NCBI GenBank assembly: GCA_014523665.1
Contig: JAATVR010000305.1
Coordinates: forward strand, 1 to 5,473
Length of the DNA: 5,473 nucleotides
Source: Nitrososphaerales archaeon TH526
GTDB lineage: Archaea > Thermoproteota > Nitrososphaeria > Nitrososphaerales > Nitrososphaeraceae
Direction: 5' to 3'
The notes under the pieces are model-generated. The model saw nothing but the letters and a program-made list of their open reading frames with translations. It searched no databases and was not told the origin of the DNA. Positions 1 to 4,940 of the stretch are shown piece after piece; positions within the stretch are counted from its first letter, which is position 1; each line of letters opens with the position of its first letter. Both the position numbers and the translations under genes were made by a program.

Positions 1-329
1 CGGGTTTTCAAGGTTAGCCTTAATGACTTCTCAAAAAGATAGGGAGAGTTATATCTAGAATGATCTCGGCATAGGAAGAGTGGTCTGCAGAAACAGAATT
101 TCCTTAGGAAGGGCAGAACTTTTCATTCCTTTTAGGTCAAAACCGCAATCTGCACAAATTTCCATAAATTGTTAGTTTATATTGATAGTGTTCTGCATTA
201 CCTATCGATCAAATTAACTGGTGTACTTATGCAGATAGGTACATTTCTCATCACTTACATGGGTTCTCTAGCTTCATTGTATGTTTTAACAAATATACAA
301 CCAACTATACAAGTAGCTAATATCAGTAA
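1..329. other. Stretch with no supported gene
   Basis: I see no convincing gene here. A TTG-initiated + frame of 63 codons (169-360) is open, but its hydrophobic, low-information product resembles nothing I know and it has no ribosome binding site. On the - strand an ATG at 165 opens a 36-residue frame beginning MEICADCGFDL, with a single CxxC pair reminiscent of a zinc-ribbon start. It ends at 55 without a second Cys pair, so it is at most a remnant. Confidence 0.4.
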
Positions 330-663
330 TTGTATGAAGATGCATATATTTATGATTTGATTGGAAAAAATCGGAACGGTATCTATGTTCTTGATTCAGA
401 CTTTTGGGTACTCACTTCGTCAGATGGTCATTTGTGTAGATCAAAGCTAATCCGATCCTGTTTGGAATATGAAATGAGATTCTAAGAGGTGGTAGCGGCA
501 ATGCTATTCCATCATCTCATCGGCAGAAGCTTGTTTCAACCTCTAAAGGAGTTGTACACTTTATATCGTGAATGGAGATGACCTGAAAAATAAAAACCAT
601 CTTATTGTATTTCCAGTTCGAGATAATTTTTTCGCAAATAGCTTACGAAGCCTCAATAAGTAA
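330..663 (+). pseudogene. Possible broken gene, three-frame reading, unrecognised
   Basis: Three successive + frames each give protein-like text that hands over to the next. Frame A (330-485) reads LYEDAYIYDLIGKNRNG, then a segment with VLDSDFWVLTSSDGH, and stops at TAA 483-485. Frame B (473-571) contains GGSGNAIPSSHRQKLVSTSK followed by GVVHFI and stops at TGA 569-571. Frame C (547-663) contains VNGDDLKNKNHLIVFPVRD and ends at TAA 661-663. Joined, they would give roughly 105-110 residues of mixed alpha/beta character. I do not recognise the family. Each open piece is only about 30-50 codons, a length chance can produce in AT-rich DNA, so this rests on amino-acid texture. It ends 32 bases before the AIM24-family gene. 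Confidence 0.33.
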
Positions 664-695
664 AGACGGGTTATTGACTCTTCAGATGAATCATA

Positions 696-1388
696 ATGCG
701 GTATCAAATTGTAAAGGAACCGATGGCAATATTAGATATTCAATTAGATAAAGGCGAATCAATTACGGTAGAAGTAGGTGCAATGGTATACATGAAGGGA
801 GATATTGAAGTAAAGACAAAAACTAGAGAAGGAGGAGGATTCTTTGGAAAGTTAAAGGTAAGTATGTTAGGTGGAGAATCCTTCTTCGTAAATAATTACA
901 TTGCAAAGGGAGGTGGTTGTTCTACTGGCCTTACAGGCGCACCAATAGGCGATATCATAAAGGTGGAAATTGGTCCTGAAAACGGATTGATAGTTCAATC
1001 TGGTTCTTACGTTGCCTCGTCATCCGATATATTGTTGGATACTCAATGGCAGGGTTTCACCAAAGGACTATTTGGCAGCGAATTATTTATGCTGAAAGCT
1101 AATGGTCAAGGAGATCTATATCTTAATACATTTGGAGCGATTGTGCAAAAGGATTTGCAGAAGGATGAAAGAATTCTAATTGATAATCATCATATCGTGG
1201 CTCTAAGGGAAAATGCAAACTACAATGCTAGAAAGTTTGGAGGGTTAAAAAGCACCTTACTTGGTGAAGAAGGATTAGTAACGGAAATAATAGGTCCTGG
1301 TTCTATTTACTTTCAGACTAAAAATATTAAAACATTCGTTGACTATCTTGGAATTAAAGAAATGATACAAAGAAATAGCAGGGACTGA
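696..1388 (+). CDS. AIM24 / TIGR00266-family protein
   Basis: The product is 230 residues, the usual length for the AIM24 (TIGR00266) family. These are beta-rich, jelly-roll-like proteins found in bacteria and archaea and related to yeast mitochondrial Aim24; their biochemical role is not established. Family hallmarks are visible in order: VEVGAMVYMKGDIE (about 25-38), a Gly-rich turn EGGGFFGKLK (45-54), the highly typical LGGESFFVN (58-66), a central GLTGAPIGDI segment, QSGSYVASSSDI, ANGQGDLYLNTFGAI, and a C-terminal DNHHIVALRENANYN and GLVTEIIGPGSIYFQT. There is no signal peptide or membrane segment, so it is probably cytosolic. The ATG at 696 is the first possible start, because an in-frame TGA lies at 687-689. 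No Shine-Dalgarno motif precedes it, consistent with a leaderless or short-leader archaeal mRNA. Translation ends at TGA, immediately followed by an in-frame TAG. It appears monocistronic. The family call is firm; function is unknown. Confidence 0.93.
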   Translation: MRYQIVKEPMAILDIQLDKGESITVEVGAMVYMKGDIEVKTKTREGGGFFGKLKVSMLGGESFFVNNYIAKGGGCSTGLTGAPIGDIIKVEIGPENGLIVQSGSYVASSSDILLDTQWQGFTKGLFGSELFMLKANGQGDLYLNTFGAIVQKDLQKDERILIDNHHIVALRENANYNARKFGGLKSTLLGEEGLVTEIIGPGSIYFQTKNIKTFVDYLGIKEMIQRNSRD

Positions 1389-1471
1389 TAGTCCTCGGTC
1401 CTCAAGGGTAGCAAAGAATATGGTTGACTGATATACATATCCTCAATGGGAGCTTGTAACCATTACAACCA

Positions 1472-1522
1472 TTTTTTAGCAGTGCGCTACTCAATAGGTC
1501 ATTTAATCATTATCCATTTTTT
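1472..1522 (+). terminator. Candidate T-run transcription end after the AIM24-family gene
   Basis: Two runs of six T on the + strand (1472-1477 and 1517-1522) lie 84 and 129 bases after the stop codon. Archaeal RNA polymerase commonly terminates at such U-tracts without needing a hairpin, and I see no strong hairpin here. The assignment is by position only. Confidence 0.3.
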
Positions 1523-1649
1523 ACCCCATTAACATTTAGAGGTAGAATTTATTTGAAAGAAGGCATTATATCAGTGAAGTTCTATCCATTAGAATAGCGA
1601 TGCTATCAATTAACGAAGCTCTTGAGTTTGTCAGTGGATTCAAAACATA

Positions 1650-1891
1650 TTAACGACTGTTTACAGATTTCGTTAACACATTTGTTCTGCGTTTACAGAT
1701 TTGTTAACCGCTAACAGATAATCACTACCATTCATTATGTATCACGCTCAAAGCAATTGAACGCTGAAGGCTCGTTAACGACTGTTTACAGATTTCGTTA
1801 ACAGGTTTAGCCTGCGTTTACAGATTTGTTAACCGCTAACAGATAATCACTACCATTCATTATGTATCACGCTCAAAGCAATTGAACGCTG
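1650..1891. repeat. 117-bp direct duplication with four internal TTTACAGATTT motifs
   Basis: Bases 1650-1766 and 1775-1891 are direct copies separated by 8 bases (offset 125). They are identical except for five substitutions packed into one short block (1680-1687 versus 1805-1812). Each copy contains two versions of TTTACAGATTT(C)GTTAAC, at 1660 and 1692 in the first copy and 1785 and 1817 in the second. The GTTAAC core is itself a palindrome, and TTAACG...CGTTAA flanks the first version as an inverted repeat. No reading frame runs through it. It could be an iteron-like protein-binding array, a small mobile element remnant or a simple duplication. With only two copies and no repeat-spacer regularity it is not a CRISPR array. 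Confidence 0.9.
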
Positions 1892-1972
1892 CATTTGAAC
1901 ACACTTTTGTTCAAGATACCAGATTAATTTACCTTATGGGCTTTTCCGATGATTCGTTCAGAACGTTCAATT
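1880..1972. repeat. Nested inverted repeats beside the duplication
   Basis: A perfect hairpin TTGAACA-(6 nt)-TGTTCAA lies at 1895-1914. Outside it, AATTGAACG (1880-1888, the end of the second 117-bp copy; also 1755-1763 in the first) is a perfect inverted match to CGTTCAATT at 1964-1972. CGTTCA occurs three times within 28 bases (1955, 1964, 1977). This could be a regulatory dyad or the end of a decayed mobile element; no function can be read from it. Confidence 0.55.
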
Positions 1973-2030
1973 AGACCGTTCAATACTAATAAAAGAACCT
2001 CATGCAAGCACCGACCCCCCTTTTATGCGA

Positions 2031-2060
2031 ATTTACTATAAACAAAAAAATGTAGTAAAT
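2031..2060. repeat. 10-bp hairpin with A-rich loop
   Basis: ATTTACTATA (2031-2040) pairs with TGTAGTAAAT (2051-2060). The outer eight pairs are perfect, followed by one G-T wobble and one more pair, with a loop of mostly A (2041-2050). It lies in non-coding DNA. The opposite strand carries a run of T in the loop, so it might act as a - strand transcription end, but no gene is clearly served. Confidence 0.45.
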
Positions 2061-2151
2061 CGATTTTATTTGCAAGCATACATAGCGATGAGATCCTGAT
2101 AAGGCAAAAGAACGTTAAATGTTCAGAGCAAGAGTCATTCGTGAAATATTT

Positions 2152-2191
2152 AATACACTTTAAGGTCTTGCCAACCCCCTCCTTGGGCCCA
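2152..2191 (+). repeat. Dispersed ~40-bp motif, copy A
   Basis: It begins AATACACTTTA, contains CTTGCCAA and ends TTGGGCCCA. It aligns with copies at 3528-3565 and 4475-4512, all in the same orientation. Relative to those it has two extra bases in the C-rich middle. It contains the dyad CCAA-N8-TTGG and ends 5 bases before the ATG at 2197. An AT-rich TATA-like stretch (2144-2155) overlaps its left end. Confidence 0.55.
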
Positions 2192-2196
2192 AACCC

Positions 2197-2489
2197 ATGT
2201 CAGTGTTTGAAGTTCTTACTCAATATGGTGAGAGGGGGAGAAAAGAAAATAAACTACAATACAAAGGTTGAAGGATTGAATTTATTGATCTGGTGCCACG
2301 TGGACACGAAGCATTGCTATACAAGTTACCTCCACTCCAAAAAATATTATGTATTTCTTTCCTTACCCATCTGCATTCACATTAAACTATGTATTTATTT
2401 GGTTAAAATCTGGTCCATATGATCCTATTCATTCATACAGAGATCTAGAAGTTTCAAATTGGTGGTCTAATTATTTTAGGGTCAAATGA
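2197..2489 (+). pseudogene. Possible broken gene, weakly MEDS-like
   Basis: An ATG at 2197 opens a protein-like frame (MSVFEVLTQYGERGRKENK...) that meets an in-frame TGA at 2269-2271. It then continues as RIEFIDLVPRGHEALLYK in the same frame before losing sense. A second frame, open to TGA 2487-2489 with an ATG at 2349, ends with SGPYDPIHSYRDLEVSNWW and YFRVK. The IEFIDLVPRGHEALLY stretch resembles the start of MEDS/DcmR-type sensory domains (hydrophobic, Pro, Gly, His, then LLY), which are common in soil Nitrososphaerota regulators, but the match is short and from memory. A third frame (2141-2422) is also open, which lowers confidence that any one reading is real. A TATA-like box at 2144-2155 lies about 47 bases before the ATG. 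Confidence 0.32.
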
Positions 2490-2647
2490 ATGACATATCT
2501 ATTTCTCCATTTTTATTTATGTTACTATTGCCAGCAACATCCCGGTCTTCTGTATGTGGAATATTTCTCATGGTAAGCAAGCTCTTCTTGCGAATTGAAT
2601 TCTGTGCTACACACTTCACATCTAAAAGGGCCTTTTTCTTTGCTCAT
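2482..2647 (-). pseudogene. Small C2H2 zinc-finger protein, one-base frameshift
   Basis: The ATG at 2647 starts a 40-residue reading (stop at 2525-2527): MSKEKGPFRCEVCSTEFNSQ, then EELAYHEKY. Cys10 and Cys13 are followed after exactly 12 residues by His26, with Phe17 and Leu23 at the usual core positions of a C2H2 finger. The second zinc His is absent in this frame. Removing one base near 2560 restores HEKYPHTED, giving His26-X4-His and a tail ending DMSFI at TGA 2482-2484, for a 54-residue protein. Such single-finger proteins are abundant in Nitrososphaerota and are thought to bind nucleic acid or protein partners. A TATA-like box sits 35 bases upstream. The shift could be real inactivation or a sequence error. 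As it stands, the 40-residue form ends with RRPGCCWQ; its Cys37/Cys38 could in principle supply a ligand, but this is unlikely. Confidence 0.68.
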
Positions 2648-2677
2648 ATATTAATTAAGGCATCAATTTATTTAAGA

Positions 2678-2687
2678 TTATATAACA
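2678..2687 (-). promoter_or_regulatory. TATA-box candidate for the zinc-finger gene
   Basis: On the - strand, TTATATAAT is centred about 35 bases before the ATG at 2647. With transcription starting about 25 bases downstream of an archaeal TATA box, the leader would be about 10 bases long. The same spacing is seen at the ferritin gene. Confidence 0.5.
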
Positions 2688-2946
2688 ATGAACAAAGAGA
2701 TAATCATAATTTGGCGAGTTGCAATACATTGTTTAGCTCGATTTTAATTACTATAGATGAAACACATGCGAAACCCCCCCTAAATGTGCTGAATACTTTT
2801 TGTCTGCATGGATAGTCAATTATTCCCGCAGATGTTCGATCCGTAAGACCCTGTTGGTAGGCGTCTATTCAATTATCTAGATCTACCCAGGATCGTCTAT
2901 CATATGCTTGAGCGTCCAATAGCCTAATCTAAATATTTCAAGAAGA

Positions 2947-3471
2947 TCAACTAGAGCTCTGCTTCTTAGCCATAACCTGAGATCTAATTGATGCTAGGAA
3001 TTGATCAATTTGATATACTGCCAATTTCTCTCTGCCAAATATCTCAAATTTTTGAAGAATTGTTTGAAATAGGATTTCTTCTTCTACTTGTTCGCTTACA
3101 AACCATTGTAAGAACAGGTATGTGGCACGGTCTTTTTCTTTTTCAGCAATTTCTACTAAATTGTTGATGAGCTTTGTTACAGTCTGTTCACTCTTTAAAG
3201 CGGCTTGAAAAGTAGATTCTAGTGAATCGAATTTACTTTGAGGTTTTTCTATTGCTGGAATTATAGCTTCGGCCTCAGCATTATTAAGATAATGAACGAA
3301 CTTTAACATGTGTGTATTTTCCTCAACTGCTTGTTCGAAAAAGAATGCTGCACTTCCGTCGTATCCAGCTCTTTCACACCATGATCCTGTCGCAACATAT
3401 GCATTGATAGCTGATGCTTCATAAGCAATTTGATCATTGATCGCTTTTTCCATTTGTGATGAAATTCTCAT
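2947..3471 (-). CDS. Non-heme ferritin (FtnA type)
   Basis: This 174-residue four-helix-bundle ferritin oxidises Fe(II) at a dinuclear site and stores Fe(III) mineral inside a 24-subunit shell in the cytoplasm. All ferroxidase ligands are visible: Glu18, Tyr25, Glu51 and His54 (EENTH) for site A; Glu95, Gln128 and Glu131 for site B; Glu50, Glu127 and Glu130 (SEQVEEE) for the third, C site of FtnA proteins. Trp123 matches the conserved Trp beside the centre. Position 52 is Asn rather than the heme-binding Met of bacterioferritin, so it should be non-heme. A short fifth helix follows at about 153-170. Length is close to E. coli FtnA (165). The ATG at 3471 places the first helix correctly and fits the promoter; Met7 is a less likely alternative start. 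It seems to be transcribed alone. Confidence 0.95.
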   Translation of the reverse strand: MRISSQMEKAINDQIAYEASAINAYVATGSWCERAGYDGSAAFFFEQAVEENTHMLKFVHYLNNAEAEAIIPAIEKPQSKFDSLESTFQAALKSEQTVTKLINNLVEIAEKEKDRATYLFLQWFVSEQVEEEILFQTILQKFEIFGREKLAVYQIDQFLASIRSQVMAKKQSSS

Positions 3472-3495
3472 TCCAACAACCTTAGTATTTTCTGA

Positions 3496-3513
3496 TATCT
3501 ATATTTTTTTAAT
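3496..3513 (-). promoter_or_regulatory. Core promoter (TATA box) of the ferritin gene
   Basis: On the - strand, ATTAAAAAAATATAGATA is centred about 34 bases before the ferritin ATG, implying a leader of about 10 bases or fewer. No Shine-Dalgarno motif is present, in keeping with a near-leaderless archaeal mRNA. Copy C of the dispersed motif lies just upstream of it (3528-3565), where a regulator could act. Confidence 0.6.
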
Positions 3514-3527
3514 CTCGTGAATCATTG

Positions 3528-3565
3528 AATACGCTTTAGAGACTTGTCAAATCCTCTTGGGTCTA
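3528..3565 (+). repeat. Dispersed ~40-bp motif, copy C
   Basis: It begins AATACGCTTTA, contains CTTGTCAAATCC and ends TTGGGTCTA. It matches copy B at 28 of 38 positions without gaps by my count. It contains the dyad CAA-N6-TTG. It sits directly upstream of the ferritin TATA box, although in the opposite orientation to that gene. Confidence 0.55.
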
Positions 3566-3579
3566 TCGTAATATTTGAG

Positions 3580-3597
3580 AAAAAATAACTATTTTTA
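3580..3597 (-). terminator. Candidate terminator with T-run, minus strand
   Basis: On the - strand a run of six T (3585-3580) follows the stop at 3605 by about 20 bases. It forms the right arm of a weak A/T hairpin (AAAAAT-AACT-ATTTTT when read on +). Its position fits the end of a transcript carrying the short reading at 3605-3749 and perhaps the 67-residue gene upstream. Confidence 0.35.
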
Positions 3598-3604
3598 GGT
3601 TGAA

Positions 3605-3749
3605 CTATCTAGGCAGTGATAAGAACACAGTTCTGGCCATACCGTCTATAGATACCTTATCAATGTAGTCACTATTTTTTGAATAATCGCTTGAAACTAT
3701 TTGGCCAATCCTATTGCCTCTTATGAGATCCCTTTTTATTTTCTATCAT
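3605..3749 (-). pseudogene. Small protein with one-base frameshift in an A-run, unrecognised
   Basis: A 45-codon open stretch (3742-3608) reads KIKRDLIRGNRIGQIV, then SSDYSKNSDYIDKV and SIDGMARTVFLSLPR, and ends at TAG 3605-3607. It has no start codon of its own. An ATG at 3749 lies one base out of frame (MIENKK...). Removing one A from the five-A run between the two joins them into a 47-residue protein starting MIENKRDLIRG. I do not recognise the family. It has no membrane segment or Cys and is mildly basic at the start. It lies 35 bases downstream of the 67-residue gene on the same strand, with a hairpin between, and upstream of ferritin. It is either a decayed small gene or a homopolymer error; chance remains possible at this length. 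Confidence 0.38.
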
Positions 3750-3759
3750 CCCAATAAAG

Positions 3760-3790
3760 CCTTAAGTCTGATTTCTTTTACAGACTAAGG
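3760..3790 (-). terminator. 10-bp hairpin at the end of the 67-residue gene
   Basis: CCTTAAGTCTG (3760-3770) pairs with CAGACTAAGG (3781-3790) as ten pairs with one bulged A, around a 10-base loop. It overlaps the stop codon at 3785-3787. An alternative stem, ACAGAC-TAAG-GTCTGT (3780-3795), competes with it. No T-run follows on the - strand, so termination is uncertain; an mRNA-stabilising or processing role is as likely. Confidence 0.4.
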
Positions 3791-3988
3791 TCTGTTTGTA
3801 CCCAATAGCCGGTGACAACTTTGACTATAAGGACAGGTACTAGGACTGGAGCAGCTACAAGACTGGTTTTCAAATCTAATTTCATTGAGGTTCGGTTCAC
3901 TAAATGTATTGATAAACCAGAAAAGTAAAAAAATAGAAGATACTGTCATTGCAAGAGCTACAATAATGGTCTTTTGAAATTTATCCAT
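3785..3988 (-). CDS. Small membrane-anchored Cys-rich protein, hypothetical
   Basis: The reading is 67 residues. Residues 1-6 (MDKFQK) are polar and basic, 7-29 form one strongly hydrophobic helix, and the rest is a short soluble tail. That topology suggests a single-pass membrane protein whose tail faces outward. The tail carries four Cys in the pattern C44-x-C46-x5-C52-x5-C58 (SCSCSSPSTCPYSQSC), which could hold a metal or form disulfides. It does not match a haem CxxCH site or a lipobox. GGGAG (4003-3999) ends 10 bases before the ATG and may act as a ribosome binding site. A hairpin sits over the stop codon. I do not recognise the family. The charge-helix-Cys layout and flanking signals favour a real gene, but size alone cannot prove it. 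Confidence 0.55.
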   Translation of the reverse strand: MDKFQKTIIVALAMTVSSIFLLFWFINTFSEPNLNEIRFENQSCSCSSPSTCPYSQSCHRLLGTNRP

Positions 3989-4079
3989 TATCCTTTATCT
4001 CCCAGTCTCTTGCTATACTACCTACAATTCCACACAACCAGCTTCCGAATAACATAATAGAAATCATTTAACATTCTCT

Positions 4080-4289
4080 TCATTGAGTTCTAGTCCAACG
4101 TATATCATAAAGAATAGACTGAGATTTAGAACTTCTGATGATCTTTGCTACGGATGATAGTTTTATTGTGCTGTTCAAAACAATCCTCTCGCATTTGGAT
4201 TTGGCACCAGATCGCACATTTAAATACTCAAGTTTAATTGAAGGTCTAGATATCAATGGCTTTTGTAGATTATTGCCTAGTGGTAGCAT
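4080..4289 (-). CDS. Unrecognised open frame, uncertain
   Basis: From the ATG at 4289 this gives 69 residues beginning MLPLGNNLQKPLISRPSIKL. The same frame stays open upstream to 4365, where a TGA lies, so about 95 codons are free of stops, more than chance usually gives here. The product is basic, with Lys/Arg-Ser-rich stretches (RSGAKSKCERIVLNSTIKLS) and no recognisable motif or membrane segment. No clear promoter or ribosome binding site precedes the ATG. The true start, if any, may lie upstream in another frame: a neighbouring - frame reads GHVDILFAKN and then, past a stop, FPGQMRTSVASYLEYQ. It could be the end of a decayed gene or a random open stretch. Confidence 0.25.
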   Translation of the reverse strand: MLPLGNNLQKPLISRPSIKLEYLNVRSGAKSKCERIVLNSTIKLSSVAKIIRSSKSQSILYDIRWTRTQ

Positions 4290-4474
4290 AATAATTGCAT
4301 CATGATCAGATGATACTCTGCTCTCAATTGTTAATTTGGTATTCCAGATATGAAGCGACAGATGTTCTCATCTGGCCCGGAAACTAATTCTTAGCAAAGA
4401 GGATATCAACATGCCCCTAGATAGCGGGAAAATGGGTGCAAGTCCTGTTGATTAGATCTGCCTGTTAAATTTTA

Positions 4475-4512
4475 AAAACACTTTAAAGTCATGTCAAACC
4501 CCATTGGGCCCA
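4475..4512 (+). repeat. Dispersed ~40-bp motif, copy B
   Basis: It begins AAAACACTTTA, contains CATGTCAAACCCC and ends TTGGGCCCA. It aligns without gaps to copy C and with a two-base gap to copy A. An AT-rich stretch (about 4466-4478) precedes it, as at copy A. The surrounding 4366-4626 region holds no other feature I can support. A + frame open from about 4459 to 4626 runs through the motif, but its product looks like translated repeat rather than a gene. Confidence 0.55.
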
Positions 4513-4626
4513 TCTACTGCATGGGTTCATAATACTTCTGGAGACCTTAGAAGAAATGATAACATACACAATGACGAACACAGCCGTATCAGGAGGTGGT
4601 GCAGATTCCTACCACGCTTTCCATGA

Positions 4627-4860
4627 CGGTCAGGCATATATACGAGAGTGCCAGATTCCGTTAATTCAAAGCTAATCGAAGATTTACATTCTTAAATGAA
4701 AGGCAATGCTGCATCTGATAGACATCAGAATAACAATCTGAAAGCTATCACTGCCTTTGCCGAATTCATAGGATCCGAGACTACATTCTACTGGATATCC
4801 ACGGAAGACCAAGTGACTAAATTTCTGGATACGAAAATCAGACCTAGTTCAGAATACATT
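4627..4860 (+). pseudogene. Tyrosine-recombinase (integrase) N-terminal remnant with in-frame stop
   Basis: One + frame reads RVPDSVNSKLIEDLHS, a TAA at 4693-4695, then MKGNAASDRHQNNNLKAI, AFAEFIGSETTFYWIS and QVTKFLDTKIRPSSE. This resembles the N-terminal core-binding (SAM-like) domain of integrases from soil Nitrososphaerota: a helix ending near LHSxMK, NNNLKAI-AFAxF-G, TxFYxI and the FLDTKI helix. The family assignment is from memory. The TAA stands where an intact protein probably has an aromatic residue. The similarity fades after PSSE (about 4855). The catalytic domain that would carry the Arg, His-x-x-Arg and Tyr residues is absent, so no recombinase activity is possible. An ATG at 4696 keeps a 91-residue frame open to 4971, but its last 35 or so residues look unrelated to integrases. 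It marks a former integrated element. Confidence 0.6.
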
Positions 4861-4875
4861 AGAGTCAAAGAGGAT

Positions 4876-4917
4876 TTAGATTCATGGAAAGCTGAATTAA
4901 ATTCATGGAAGGCTGCA
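4876..4917 (+). repeat. 21-bp tandem duplication encoding a heptad
   Basis: Units 4876-4896 and 4897-4917 match at 17 of 21 positions. They are in phase with the frame from 4696, giving LDSWKAE followed by LNSWKAA. Seven-codon units with Leu and Trp at fixed places would form a short amphipathic helix. The duplication lies just after the integrase-like part ends. Confidence 0.7.
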
Positions 4918-4940
4918 GTAAGCAATGAAGTTCGAGTCTA

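Noticed and set aside
55..165. - frame beginning MEICADCGFDL, zinc-ribbon-like
   Set aside because: Only one CxxC pair in 36 residues, and the nearest TATA-like box is about 17 bases from the ATG, too close for an archaeal promoter.
169..360. TTG-started + open frame of 63 codons
   Set aside because: No ribosome binding site or recognisable motif, hydrophobic low-information product, and it overlaps a more protein-like frame at 330.
1899..2040. Possible transposase end, read on + as IRSERSIRPFNTNKRTSC or on - as LNGLIERSERIIGKAHK
   Set aside because: Both readings are short and come from the CGTTCA repeats; neither matches a transposase motif I can name.
2141..2422. GTG-started + open frame of 93 codons
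   Set aside because: Its product has no protein-like pattern, it translates straight through the dispersed motif, and two other frames in the same stretch read more plausibly.
2486..2815. + open frame of 109 codons
   Set aside because: It lies antisense to the zinc-finger gene over much of its length and its Phe/Cys/Ser-rich text is the mirror of that coding frame.
2829..2850. tRNA T-loop-like GTTCGATCC
   Set aside because: No flanking 5-bp stem, anticodon arm or acceptor stem could be formed.
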